Assembly (NCBI GenBank): GCA_023418925.1
Contig: JAEZYS010000008.1
Location: forward strand, 1-43,552
DNA length: 43,552 nt
Reading direction: 5' to 3'
Origin: Bacillota bacterium
GTDB lineage: Bacteria > Bacillota > Clostridia > Oscillospirales > Ruminococcaceae
In this document: positions 26,244-34,293 of the stretch, in pieces
Layout: each line of letters starts with the position of its first letter
Position numbering within the stretch: the stretch's first letter is position 1
Position numbers and translations under genes: made by a program
Notes under the pieces: generated by a model
Told to the model about the DNA's origin: nothing
The model's database searches: none
Seen by the model: only the letters and a program-made list of their open reading frames with translations

Positions 26244-26546
26244 TCATATTTTATTTTTTAATTGGTTCCCTTCGCTTGCAACACGCATTATTTCTGCATA
26301 TATTCCTGCAACTACCTGATATAATTCAGGGGGGATACCCTGACCGATATTCACCATTGAAAGCACTGCCGCCGCAGAATCATCACGAAAAACCGGAACT
26401 CCGTTTTCATCTGCAATTTCGATAATTTTTTCAGCTGCTTTACCATGTCCAGCCGCAACTACAACAGGGCTATAATCCTTTTCAGGATTGTATTTCAAAG
26501 CAACGGCAGTTCCCTTAGGTTTGTTATAATTATTAAATCTTGACAT
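26244..26546 (-). CDS. FlhB C-terminal domain-like protein (FhlB/YlqH type)
   Basis: This 100-residue protein is a free-standing copy of the FlhB cytoplasmic C-terminal domain. It aligns through GTAVALKYNPEKDYSPVVVAAGHGKAAEKIIEIA and IPPELYQVVAGIYAEIM with the end of FlhB encoded at 19294-20403. It starts after the cleavage site, and the residues at the NPTH position are KPKG, so self-cleavage is not expected. Its ATG overlaps the end of the FliK-like gene by 14 bases. Pairs like this are known in Firmicutes (ylqG-ylqH in Bacillus). A role in export switching is plausible but unproven. Confidence 0.88.
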   Translation of the reverse strand: MSRFNNYNKPKGTAVALKYNPEKDYSPVVVAAGHGKAAEKIIEIADENGVPVFRDDSAAAVLSMVNIGQGIPPELYQVVAGIYAEIMRVASEGNQLKNKI

Positions 26547-28308
26547 TTATACTAAACCTCTTCTCATTAATTTTAGGGAAAACCTCAGATAAATCACGCT
26601 TTATATGTACTGGTTCTACAATTGTACTGCTAACGCTGTATCCGTTTGCTGAGGCAATTGTACTTACAGATTTTTTTATAGACGAGAATGCAGATTCATT
26701 TCCCGGAGGGCAAAGAAGAAGAACATTGAGCTGGTTGTTCTTTGCAAGGATTTCTAGTTCGAAATATCCTGTATTTTCGATGTCAAAGCACATGAAAAGG
26801 TGACTGCCCGGTGTAGAATCTTCACTGTTGCCCGAATTCTTGTCCCTTATTACATCATTGGCATCAGGATCAGCCCAAAGCTCTCCGAAAGCCTTCATTC
26901 CGTAAGCATCAAATGGCACAAGGAAATGCATGAGCGGTGAAAATACACCAGGGGATGTCAGAAGCCCTGTTACAAGGTCTGTCTGATTGAAAGCACCTGC
27001 AAATCTCATTGTGGGGTCATTGAGGTTCTTTGAAAGAAAGTCAGCAAAATTCTCCATTGAAGTAGGTGGTCTGTAGTTTACTCCATTAGTCTTTGCAAGT
27101 GATTCAAGCACTTCATTAAGTCTGTGTGCAAGAGGGATTTTTACTTCAAGGCTGTCAATAGAATTTAGCACTACGCTTAACTTGTCAACAAGTCCGTTAA
27201 GATCCTTTGTATCGTTAAAATTTTTAGCAAGGGCATCAATGTCGTCACGGTTACTTGGCGAGACAACAAGTGAAAGTATATTTCGGAGCGAAAAAGTTCC
27301 TTTGGATGTGTTTATCTTTGCAAGCATATTGCTGAGCTGTATCGGGTCAATAGACTGTGCAGTATGTTTTGCGGAGGCCGCAAGTCTGGAAGCAGAAGCA
27401 AGCAAAGGATCTGTAAACCGTCCTCCAAGGGCTGCCAGTTTTGCATCAGGCAGCATACTGCTTGATGTAACAAACTCATTGAAACTATTTTCAAGCGTGG
27501 ATTTAAGGTTGCTGTCAGAAATGTAGGACATTAGCTTATCAAAGCTTTCACCAAGAGTGCTGTTGTTTACAACTCTTGACATATTGTATGTAACAAGAGG
27601 AATAAGATTAAGTGTCTTGTCATTAAGAAGAAGGCTTTGTGAAAGACTGTCAAGAAGCTGACGGATGTTTCCTTTCATCTGAGGAAAGTTTTCAGCAGAA
27701 AGATTATCAGCTACATTAAGGAGCTGTGAAGATAAATTCCTGCTTCGGGAAACTGATGTAGCAAGGTATCTGAGGTTTGAAGATATAGATGTCATTATTT
27801 CCTGCTGCGAGTTTGCAGCAGCAGCTGCTTTCATAAAGTCAAGTATGGCAGTATTCATTTCGCCTGAGGACTTGCCGTAAAGCCCTTTTAGTTGGGCAAA
27901 CAGAGGATTGCTGAAAATAGTGGCGTTTTTCTGCTGATTTACAAGGTCAGATGAGAGGTTTTCAGGAGTAAGCATTATTTCTCTTGCAAACTTTGTTATC
28001 TCACTCAGAAGTTCCTTGTCGCCAGATTCGGCAATGCGCGCAAAGGTTTCCTCACCGATTACGGCTTTAAGTGCGTTGGAAGCCGAAAAAGGATTCTTTG
28101 ATATAGATGTGGATGCTTTTGGCAGGGAGGTCGCTTTTCCATCTGGCAGGTTTTGCTTTCCGAGTTCTTCACTTCTCTGATTAGTCTTTAAAATTTTGCT
28201 TGTATCGGATAAATCAAAGTTCTGCTCAGGCTGGATATGCTGAGATTTATGTAGAAGTTGATAGTCCCTAGGTGAAATTGGTGAAGTTATCTGTAGCAAA
28301 TCTGCCAT
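26533..28308 (-). CDS. FliK-like protein (YlqG type)
   Basis: This 591-residue protein is mostly helical and Ser/Leu/Asn-rich, with no clear domain until the C-terminal 90 residues (GYFELEILAKNNQLNVLLL and following), which resemble the FliK C-terminal domain. Proteins of this type sit next to FlhB-C-like partners in Firmicutes. ATG 28308 is 10 bases after AAAGGAGG; the GTG at 28317 is too close. It is the first gene of a two-gene reverse operon inserted between cheD and cheA, divergent from cheA. The function is inferred only: a second ruler or switch factor, or one specialized for another substrate. Confidence 0.75.
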   Translation of the reverse strand: MADLLQITSPISPRDYQLLHKSQHIQPEQNFDLSDTSKILKTNQRSEELGKQNLPDGKATSLPKASTSISKNPFSASNALKAVIGEETFARIAESGDKELLSEITKFAREIMLTPENLSSDLVNQQKNATIFSNPLFAQLKGLYGKSSGEMNTAILDFMKAAAAANSQQEIMTSISSNLRYLATSVSRSRNLSSQLLNVADNLSAENFPQMKGNIRQLLDSLSQSLLLNDKTLNLIPLVTYNMSRVVNNSTLGESFDKLMSYISDSNLKSTLENSFNEFVTSSSMLPDAKLAALGGRFTDPLLASASRLAASAKHTAQSIDPIQLSNMLAKINTSKGTFSLRNILSLVVSPSNRDDIDALAKNFNDTKDLNGLVDKLSVVLNSIDSLEVKIPLAHRLNEVLESLAKTNGVNYRPPTSMENFADFLSKNLNDPTMRFAGAFNQTDLVTGLLTSPGVFSPLMHFLVPFDAYGMKAFGELWADPDANDVIRDKNSGNSEDSTPGSHLFMCFDIENTGYFELEILAKNNQLNVLLLCPPGNESAFSSIKKSVSTIASANGYSVSSTIVEPVHIKRDLSEVFPKINEKRFSINVKI

Positions 28309-28391
28309 AATGTACACGCCTCCTTTATGGTAAATAGTTTTTTTGTTTATTATTCACAAAATGTGAAAAGGTTTTTTTTAGTTATAACTTT

Positions 28392-28420
28392 ATTATATTG
28401 CATTTTTGTCTTGTAGTAAA
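28392..28420 (-). promoter_or_regulatory. Promoter for the reverse FliK-like/FlhB-like pair
   Basis: On the reverse strand TTTACT (28420-28415) is followed 17 bases later by TATAAT (28397-28392), four of six and six of six consensus matches. The -35 box overlaps that of the divergent cheA promoter by two bases, so the two promoters can hardly be used at the same moment. Confidence 0.55.
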
Positions 28421-28439
28421 GAGATTTTTGTTGTATAAT
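28411..28439 (+). promoter_or_regulatory. Promoter for cheA operon
   Basis: TTGTAG (28411-28416) and TATAAT (28434-28439) are 17 bases apart. The -10 is perfect and the -35 matches at the first three bases. The leader before cheA would be about 95 bases. It overlaps the divergent reverse-strand promoter. Confidence 0.55.
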
Positions 28440-28541
28440 TAGATTAAATATAACAAATCTTTCTGTTTTTAGTCCATTATGATGAAAACAGGCATATTTA
28501 TCAAATCAGTAATAATTATAATTAAACAGGTAGGTGTTAAT

Positions 28542-30959
28542 ATGGCAAAGTTTGAAGCGGGTATGGAACAAATGGTTGATATGTACATATATGAAACCAC
28601 AGCACTCCTTGAGCAGCTGGACCAGATATTAATGAAAACGGAAAGCCAGAATAGTTTTGGGGAAGAAGAAATCAATGAGATTTTCCGTATCATGCATACC
28701 ATAAAGGGCTCATCTGCTATGATGGGTCTTGAAAACATGAAAAACCTTTCTCACATCATTGAGGATATGTTTTTCATTATAAGAGAGGACAACCCTGTCA
28801 TTGAATCAGTAAGCTCCCTTTATGAGCTTTTGTTCAGTGCCTCCGACCTTCTCAAAGCTGAAATTGAACTTATTCAGGAAAAAGAATATACTCCTACTGA
28901 TTTTTCAGGTCAGATGAATAAAATCAAGGCTTTTGTTGAAGTCCTCAAGGGTGGAGCTCCGGTTGCCACTCAAAATACATCTTCTGTTGCTGCAGCACCT
29001 AAGGAAGCTGCTCCGCAGGTAGTAGCTGAGTCTGATTCATATGAAATGATCACAGTTGCAAATACTGCTGAAAACGTCACTGTTACAGTATTTTTTGACG
29101 ACGACTGCAAGATGGAAAATCTCCGTGCTTTGCTTGTTATCAATAAAATCAAGGAAGAATGTTCCTATTTGAAATATGAACCCGCAGATATTGAAAAAAA
29201 TTCTGCAACTGCAAAGATTATCATTGAAAAAGGTTTTAACATTACATTTGCGCCTAATATTGATACAACTGCAGATGCTGTACTGAATGAAATTGCTGCA
29301 ACTGCTAATGTTAAATCATACGAAGTGCTTGATAATGGTGCAGACGGAGAAAAACAGGTTCCTGCGTATACCCTGACTGCTGTCAAGGTTACTTTTGAAG
29401 AGGATTGCAAGATGGAAAATCTCCGTGCGCTTCTTGTTATCAATAAAATAAAGGAACTTTGCGAACTTCTTGCATATGAACCTGCTGATATTGAAAATAA
29501 CAGTGAAACATCCGCTACCATTATTGAAAAGGGTTTCATCATTTACTTTAAGTCCGATGATGATGACGCTGTAATTATGGGAATTGATAATTCTCCTAAT
29601 GTAAAGTCTTACGAAGTAATAAGAAGAGGAAGTGACACCCCTCCTGCAGATGCACCGAAGGCAAAGGCTGCAGGAATAAATGTACCAAAGGTAGAAGCAG
29701 TACATAAGGAGGCTGAGGCGCCAATGCAAACAATGGAACAGGTAAACAAGATGATTTCAGGAAGCAACGCCAAGGGTGGCTCAAAGCAGTCCCTTATCTC
29801 TGTTAATCTTAACAAGCTTGACACACTTCTTGACCTTGTTGGAGAAATTGTTATCACTGAAGCTATGGTTACTTCAAACCCTGACCTCAAGGGTTTAAGA
29901 CTTGATAATTTCCAGAAAGCCGCACGTCAGCTCAGAAAGCTCAACAGCGAACTTCAGGATATTGTTATGTCAATACGAATGGTTCCTCTTTCTGGTGCGT
30001 TTAACAAGATGACACGTATAGTAAGAGATATGAAGGTTAGGCTCAATAAGGATGTTGACCTTAAGTTTGAGGGAGAGGAAACGGAAGTAGATAAGTCAAT
30101 TATCGACAACCTTAATGATCCTCTCATGCATATGGTCAGAAACTCAATGGACCATGGTATTGAAGATACTCAGGAAGAACGTATTGCAAAGGGCAAGCCT
30201 GCAAAGGGAACTATTACCCTTTCTGCTTACAATTCATCCGGAGAAGTAATTATAGTAGTTGCAGATGACGGTGCAGGAATTAATCCTGAAAAGGTTCTTG
30301 CAAAGGCTGAAAAGAACGGCTTGCTTACAAGGAATAAGTCTGAATATACAGAAAAAGAAATTTTTAATATGATAATGCTCCCTGGGTTCTCAACCAACGA
30401 GCAAGTTACTGAATTCTCAGGCAGAGGCGTCGGAATGGACGTTGTAAGAAAGAACATTGAAAAGATAGGCGGTACGGTTTCCGTTGATTCCAAGTGGGGA
30501 GAGGGAACTTTCTTCACTATCAAGATTCCACTTTCACTTTCTATAGTTGATGGTATGGAGGTTTCAGTCGGTCAGTCAATCTTTACTATTCCGATAAACT
30601 CCATCAAGGAATCCTTTAAGCTCAAGCCAAACCAGCTTATACATGATACCGACGGCAAGGAAATGATTATGATAAGAGGCGAATGTTACCCGCTTATCAG
30701 ATTGTATGAAATGTATGACCTTAAACCAGATTCAGAACATCTTGAAGATGGTATTATCATTCTTGCAGAAGCGGAGGGCAGAAGTGCATGTATCTTTGCT
30801 GATGAACTTATCGGTGAACAGCAGGTAGTTGTTAAACCGTTCTCGTCACTTCTTAACAACTTCAACGTTAAACAGAATGGAATGGCAGGATGTTCAATTC
30901 TGGGCGACGGCTCTATTACGATTATCCTTGATATAAGCAACATTATATCTGATTTTTAA
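28542..30959 (+). CDS. cheA: Chemotaxis histidine kinase CheA with two tandem P2 domains
   Basis: CheA phosphorylates itself and passes phosphate to CheY and CheB. Domains in order: P1 (1-130) with phospho-acceptor H52 in MHTIKGSSAMMG; two P2-like CheY/CheB-docking repeats at 178-262 and 278-360; P3 dimerization (415-480); P4 kinase (480-660) with MVRNSMDHGIED, VADDGAGINPEKV and GRGVGMDVV; P5 CheW-like (665-800). Residues 189-205 and 289-305 are identical (CKMENLRALLVINKIKE), and the DNA copies lie exactly 300 bases apart. At 805 aa it is much longer than the 672-residue Bacillus CheA. ATG 28542 follows AGGTAGGTG; the frame upstream to 28479 has no ribosome binding site. Confidence 0.96.
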   Translation: MAKFEAGMEQMVDMYIYETTALLEQLDQILMKTESQNSFGEEEINEIFRIMHTIKGSSAMMGLENMKNLSHIIEDMFFIIREDNPVIESVSSLYELLFSASDLLKAEIELIQEKEYTPTDFSGQMNKIKAFVEVLKGGAPVATQNTSSVAAAPKEAAPQVVAESDSYEMITVANTAENVTVTVFFDDDCKMENLRALLVINKIKEECSYLKYEPADIEKNSATAKIIIEKGFNITFAPNIDTTADAVLNEIAATANVKSYEVLDNGADGEKQVPAYTLTAVKVTFEEDCKMENLRALLVINKIKELCELLAYEPADIENNSETSATIIEKGFIIYFKSDDDDAVIMGIDNSPNVKSYEVIRRGSDTPPADAPKAKAAGINVPKVEAVHKEAEAPMQTMEQVNKMISGSNAKGGSKQSLISVNLNKLDTLLDLVGEIVITEAMVTSNPDLKGLRLDNFQKAARQLRKLNSELQDIVMSIRMVPLSGAFNKMTRIVRDMKVRLNKDVDLKFEGEETEVDKSIIDNLNDPLMHMVRNSMDHGIEDTQEERIAKGKPAKGTITLSAYNSSGEVIIVVADDGAGINPEKVLAKAEKNGLLTRNKSEYTEKEIFNMIMLPGFSTNEQVTEFSGRGVGMDVVRKNIEKIGGTVSVDSKWGEGTFFTIKIPLSLSIVDGMEVSVGQSIFTIPINSIKESFKLKPNQLIHDTDGKEMIMIRGECYPLIRLYEMYDLKPDSEHLEDGIIILAEAEGRSACIFADELIGEQQVVVKPFSSLLNNFNVKQNGMAGCSILGDGSITIILDISNIISDF

Positions 30960-30986
30960 GTTTAGGTCTTATAATTTCAGATGAAC

Positions 30987-31113
30987 ACAGCAAAATTAAT
31001 TGGCGGTGTGCTGTCCGAACAAGGAGGATAGCGTGAAAAATTTTTCGCGCAGCTATTTATTCTTTTCTGCAAATACAAGAGCAGAAATTTTGCTTGACTG
31101 AACTCAGTTCAGT
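30987..31113 (+). promoter_or_regulatory. Four tandem hairpins between cheA and cheW
   Basis: The 194-base gap holds four inverted repeats in series: ACAGCA/TGCTGT (30987-30992 with 31009-31014); a stem around 31029-31055 with GTGAAA/TTTCGC flanked by ATAGC/GCTAT; TTTCTGC/GCAGAAA (31064-31070 with 31081-31087) followed by TTTTG; and ACTGAAC/GTTCAGT (31097-31103 with 31107-31113). A short open frame with a strong ribosome binding site runs through the second and third. This looks like a regulated leader or a partial terminator that lowers cheW and downstream expression relative to cheA. The role is inference. Confidence 0.45.
31033..31101 (+). CDS. Possible 22-residue leader peptide
   Basis: A GTG at 31033 stands 5 bases after AAGGAGG, the best ribosome binding site consensus in this part of the window, and opens 22 codons (starting MKNFSRSYLFF) before TGA 31099-31101. 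The frame is too short for coding statistics and I recognize no family. It spans hairpins between cheA and cheW, so if translated it may act as an attenuator-type leader rather than as a product. It may also be a chance match. Confidence 0.25.
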   Translation: MKNFSRSYLFFSANTRAEILLD

Positions 31114-31153
31114 TTAAAAATTGGAATAAATATCAGAAAGGAATGGGATTAAT

Positions 31154-31618
31154 ATGAGTGAAGCAACAACCATCGAAGTAAAGGATTTTTCTGCTGTCGG
31201 CGGTGAAATTCTGCTCTTCACAATTGAAAATGTAATATACGGAATAGAGATAAAGTACATAAATGAAATTATAGGTATTGAACAGATTACAATAGTTCCT
31301 AAGGTTCCTGACTATATCAAGGGCGTAATCAACATCAGAGGAAAAGTTGTCCCTGTTATGAGCATCAGAAAGCGCTTTGGCAAGGAGGAAATTCCTTATG
31401 ATGAAAGAACCTGTATTATTGTAATTGAGTATGAAGATGGTACACAGGTCGGAATAATTGTAGACCGTGTCAAGGAAGTAAATATCGTTAATCCTGAGGA
31501 AATTTCCACAACACCTGAATACAAGAACGTAAATGCTAATAGATACATTAAAAACATCATAGAATCTAACGGAGATATAAAACTGCTTCTGAACTGCGAA
31601 AAGCTTGTGAGGGATTAA
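31154..31618 (+). CDS. cheW: Chemotaxis coupling protein CheW (first copy)
   Basis: CheW links receptors to CheA in the signaling array. The 154-residue product has the two-part beta-barrel fold sequence: LFTIENVIYGIEIKYINEIIG, VPDYIKGVINIRGKVVPVMSIRKRFG and the conserved VGIIVDRVKEV, ending with a short LLLNCEKLV segment. Length is normal. AGAAAGGAATGGG precedes ATG 31154. A second CheW is encoded at 33642-34139 and differs in its tails, so the two may couple different receptors. Confidence 0.95.
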   Translation: MSEATTIEVKDFSAVGGEILLFTIENVIYGIEIKYINEIIGIEQITIVPKVPDYIKGVINIRGKVVPVMSIRKRFGKEEIPYDERTCIIVIEYEDGTQVGIIVDRVKEVNIVNPEEISTTPEYKNVNANRYIKNIIESNGDIKLLLNCEKLVRD

Positions 31619-31638
31619 TAAATTTGGGAGTTTGGTCT

Positions 31639-32451
31639 ATGATTAAATTAACAGACGATGATTTCAACAGATTAGTAACGTACATTAAAACAAATTACGG
31701 AATAAACCTGATAAAGAAGAGAATTCTTATTGAAGGAAGACTTACAAACATAGTCATTGCAAAGGGGTTTAACAACTTCAAGGATTACCTTGATGCAGCC
31801 TTTTCAGATAAATCTGGGAAAGAGATTGTTTCACTTGTTAATAAGCTTACAACCAATCACACCTATTTTATGCGTGAACCCGAGCATTTTGAATTTCTTA
31901 AAAATGTTGTTCTCCCGCATATAGAAAGCACTGTAAGGGACAGGGATGCAAGAATCTGGTGTGCTGCATCTTCAACAGGTCAGGAGCCATATACTCTTGT
32001 AATGACGATAGATGAATATTTCGGAGAACGGAAAAGGAACTGGGATGTCAAAATCCTTGCTACTGATATAGATACTGATGTTCTCCAAAAAGCAAAGCTG
32101 GGTATATATACAGCAGATGATGTAAGTGATCTTCCTCCGCTTTGGCTGAAAAAGTATTTCGACAAAATTGATGACACAAAATATCAGGTGAAAGAAGTAA
32201 TACGAAATGAGGTTGTTTTTAAGAAATTCAACCTCATGGATAAAATTATCTGCAAGAAGCCGTTTGACCTTATCAGTTGCAGAAATGTTATGATTTATTT
32301 TGATACTGATACAAAAAATGAGCTTGTAGAAAGATTTTATGATGTTACAAAACCCGGAGGATATATTTTTGTAGGTCATGCAGAGAATATTTCAAAAAGC
32401 TCAAGGTACAGTTATGTAAAGCCTGCAATATATCAAAGGACAGAGAAATAA
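31639..32451 (+). CDS. cheR: Chemoreceptor methyltransferase CheR
   Basis: CheR methylates receptor glutamates using S-adenosylmethionine. The 270-residue product has an N-terminal helical domain (DDFNRLVTYIKTNYGINL), the NHTYFMREPEHFEFL segment, the SAM-binding IWCAASSTGQEPYTL, LATDIDTDVLQKAK, and LISCRNVMIYFD. All are standard for the family. TTG 31624 is in frame, but GGGAG at 31626-31630 favors ATG 31639 (8 bases later). It forms an adaptation pair with cheB downstream. Confidence 0.96.
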   Translation: MIKLTDDDFNRLVTYIKTNYGINLIKKRILIEGRLTNIVIAKGFNNFKDYLDAAFSDKSGKEIVSLVNKLTTNHTYFMREPEHFEFLKNVVLPHIESTVRDRDARIWCAASSTGQEPYTLVMTIDEYFGERKRNWDVKILATDIDTDVLQKAKLGIYTADDVSDLPPLWLKKYFDKIDDTKYQVKEVIRNEVVFKKFNLMDKIICKKPFDLISCRNVMIYFDTDTKNELVERFYDVTKPGGYIFVGHAENISKSSRYSYVKPAIYQRTEK

Positions 32452-32500
32452 ATTTGTTTTACAAAATTACTACAGACTAATTTTGTTTCCGGGGGTAAGT

Positions 32501-33571
32501 ATGCCACAGATTAAAATAAAGCTTCTGCTTGTCGGTGACTCTGAAGCATTCACCCAGATGATGAATATGGTTTTCATGGCAGACAGTTTTGTTGAAATAA
32601 TAGGTTCTGCCGGAATTAAAAGTGCTGATGAACAGATTAACAGATTGAAACCGGATGCGGTAGCTGTTGACTTTAATTCATTGATATCATCAGTTGGAGG
32701 TTTGGCAAGTGACTATATAAGCGGGCTTGCTGTTCCTGCTTTGAATGTTTACAGTGGAAAGCTTGATGAAACAATTCGGGAAAGATTTTCAGGGGATGTA
32801 ACTGTCAAATGCCCTAAAAGCAATACACAGGCGTGTGTTACAGCTTTTGCGGCTGAACTGAAAGTCAAGCTTATGAATCTTGTTATGATGCCGTCTATAA
32901 CAGGCGGAACTATACAGATAAATCAGGAGCCGAAAAAGGAAAAGCCGGCACCGTCTTTTACGCCTTTTGATCCTGGTGAAAAGATTATTGTTGCGCTTGG
33001 CGCATCAACGGGAGGAACTGATGCTCTGGAAAAGGTAATCAGATGTTTCCCTGAAAATTTCTGCCCTGTACTTGTAGTTCAGCATATGCCTGCCGGATTT
33101 ACACAGATGTATGCAGACAGACTTCACAAGTCATGCAAAATGATGGTCAAAGAAGCAAAGGATGGTGACAGGCTCCGGCAGGGGCTATGTCTGATAGGCG
33201 CAGGCAATTATCATCTGGAGCTTGAAAGTGATGCCGGCGGGTACTTTGTAAAATGCCGCCATGGTGAGAAGGTTTCAGGACATTGTCCTTCAGTCGATGT
33301 TTTGTTTCATAGTGTTTCAGAAAAAGCCAAACATGGTGTTGTTGCAGCAATTCTCACAGGAATGGGTGCTGACGGTGCAGATGGCTTGTGCAGTATCAAA
33401 AATGCAGGCGGATATACAATCGGGCAGAACAAGGAAAGTTGTGTTGTATATGGTATGCCGATGGTTGCATTTGAAAAAGGCGGATGCTGTGAGCAGGCAC
33501 ATATCGACGATATAGGCGGAATTATTGTAAAAAAAGTGCAGAGCATGACTGCAAAATTAAACTTAAAGTGA
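32501..33571 (+). CDS. cheB: Chemoreceptor methylesterase CheB with degenerate receiver
   Basis: CheB removes receptor methyl groups and can deamidate glutamines. The C-terminal esterase domain is intact: S169 in GASTGGTDAL, H195 in QHMPAGFTQMYADRL and D291 in MGADGADG form the catalytic triad, close to the spacing in E. coli CheB. The N-terminal receiver (1-125) is weak. The acidic pair is G12-D13 instead of DD, although D57, S85 and K103 are in place, and the usual PxMDG turn after the acceptor is missing. Phosphorylation may therefore be weak or lost. GGGGG precedes ATG 32501. Confidence 0.93.
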   Translation: MPQIKIKLLLVGDSEAFTQMMNMVFMADSFVEIIGSAGIKSADEQINRLKPDAVAVDFNSLISSVGGLASDYISGLAVPALNVYSGKLDETIRERFSGDVTVKCPKSNTQACVTAFAAELKVKLMNLVMMPSITGGTIQINQEPKKEKPAPSFTPFDPGEKIIVALGASTGGTDALEKVIRCFPENFCPVLVVQHMPAGFTQMYADRLHKSCKMMVKEAKDGDRLRQGLCLIGAGNYHLELESDAGGYFVKCRHGEKVSGHCPSVDVLFHSVSEKAKHGVVAAILTGMGADGADGLCSIKNAGGYTIGQNKESCVVYGMPMVAFEKGGCCEQAHIDDIGGIIVKKVQSMTAKLNLK

Positions 33572-33641
33572 TGGCAGCAAAAAGGCTTTACACTTACAAA
33601 CAGGGATACATGTCAAAATAATCTCAGAAAGGATTGATGTT

Positions 33642-34139
33642 ATGAATACTCAAATAATCAATCAGGAGGAAAATGACTTTCAGACAGAGCTTACCCATAG
33701 ATATCTTACATTTGTTATTGATAAACAGTATTATGCTTTTCCAATTACTGAACTTAGGGAAATTATTGAAATTCAGGAAGTTTCACCTGTTCCGGAGTTC
33801 CCATCCTATGCAAAGGGTATAATAAATATAAGAGGCGATATTGTTCCTGTTATAGATGTGCGTCTCAGATTTAAAAAGCCTGAAGTTGAGTACACATCAA
33901 GAACTTGCATTATAATAGTAAATTCAGGTTCACTGAATATCGGGTTTATTGTTGACTGCGTTGATGAAGTAATAGACATTAAGGGTGATGATATATCACC
34001 CGCACCAAAGCTTACAAGCAGAGCAGCAAAATATGTAAGCGGAATCGGTAAGGTCGAAAACAAGCTGATTATTGTTCTTGACGCTGAATACCTTATTTCT
34101 GATGAGGATCATACATTATTTACACAATATTTAGAATAA
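33642..34139 (+). CDS. cheW: Chemotaxis coupling protein CheW (second copy)
   Basis: This second CheW (165 aa) has the same fold signature as the first: YLTFVIDKQYYAFPITELREIIE, PSYAKGIINIRGDIVPVIDVRLRF, TCIIIV and IGFIVDCVDEVIDI. It carries an extra polar N-terminal segment of about 18 residues and a C-terminal tail (DEDHTLFTQYLE). AGAAAGGATTG precedes ATG 33642. It is the last gene of the chemotaxis operon, and a strong terminator follows. Confidence 0.95.
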   Translation: MNTQIINQEENDFQTELTHRYLTFVIDKQYYAFPITELREIIEIQEVSPVPEFPSYAKGIINIRGDIVPVIDVRLRFKKPEVEYTSRTCIIIVNSGSLNIGFIVDCVDEVIDIKGDDISPAPKLTSRAAKYVSGIGKVENKLIIVLDAEYLISDEDHTLFTQYLE

Positions 34140-34143
34140 TTTT

Positions 34144-34182
34144 GGCGCTGTTCCGGAAATTCCGGTACGGCGCTGATTTTTA
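34144..34182 (+). terminator. Strong terminator after the chemotaxis operon
   Basis: A 12-pair stem (34145-34156 with 34162-34173; GCGCTGTTCCGG against CCGGTACGGCGC) has one T-T mismatch and one G-U around the AAATT loop. It is followed by TTTTTAT. It cleanly separates the che genes from the sigma-28-driven late operon. Confidence 0.9.
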
Positions 34183-34204
34183 TAAAAAAGCAAATAATTT
34201 TTTC

Positions 34205-34231
34205 TAAAGTTTTTTAATATACTGCCGATAA
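34205..34231 (+). promoter_or_regulatory. Consensus sigma-28 (SigD/FliA) promoter for flgM operon
   Basis: TAAA (34205-34208), a 15-base spacer and GCCGATAA (34224-34231) match the flagellar sigma-28 consensus exactly. The start site would fall near 34238, some 55 bases before flgM. It directly follows the terminator of the preceding operon. This makes the late genes (flgM to the FliT-like gene) the visible target of the sigma factor encoded at 22577-23362. Confidence 0.92.
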
Positions 34232-34293
34232 TTCTATTAGAGGAATATCCGCAAAAGTATTCTGCCTGATAGGCTGATAAGGAGGGTATATAT

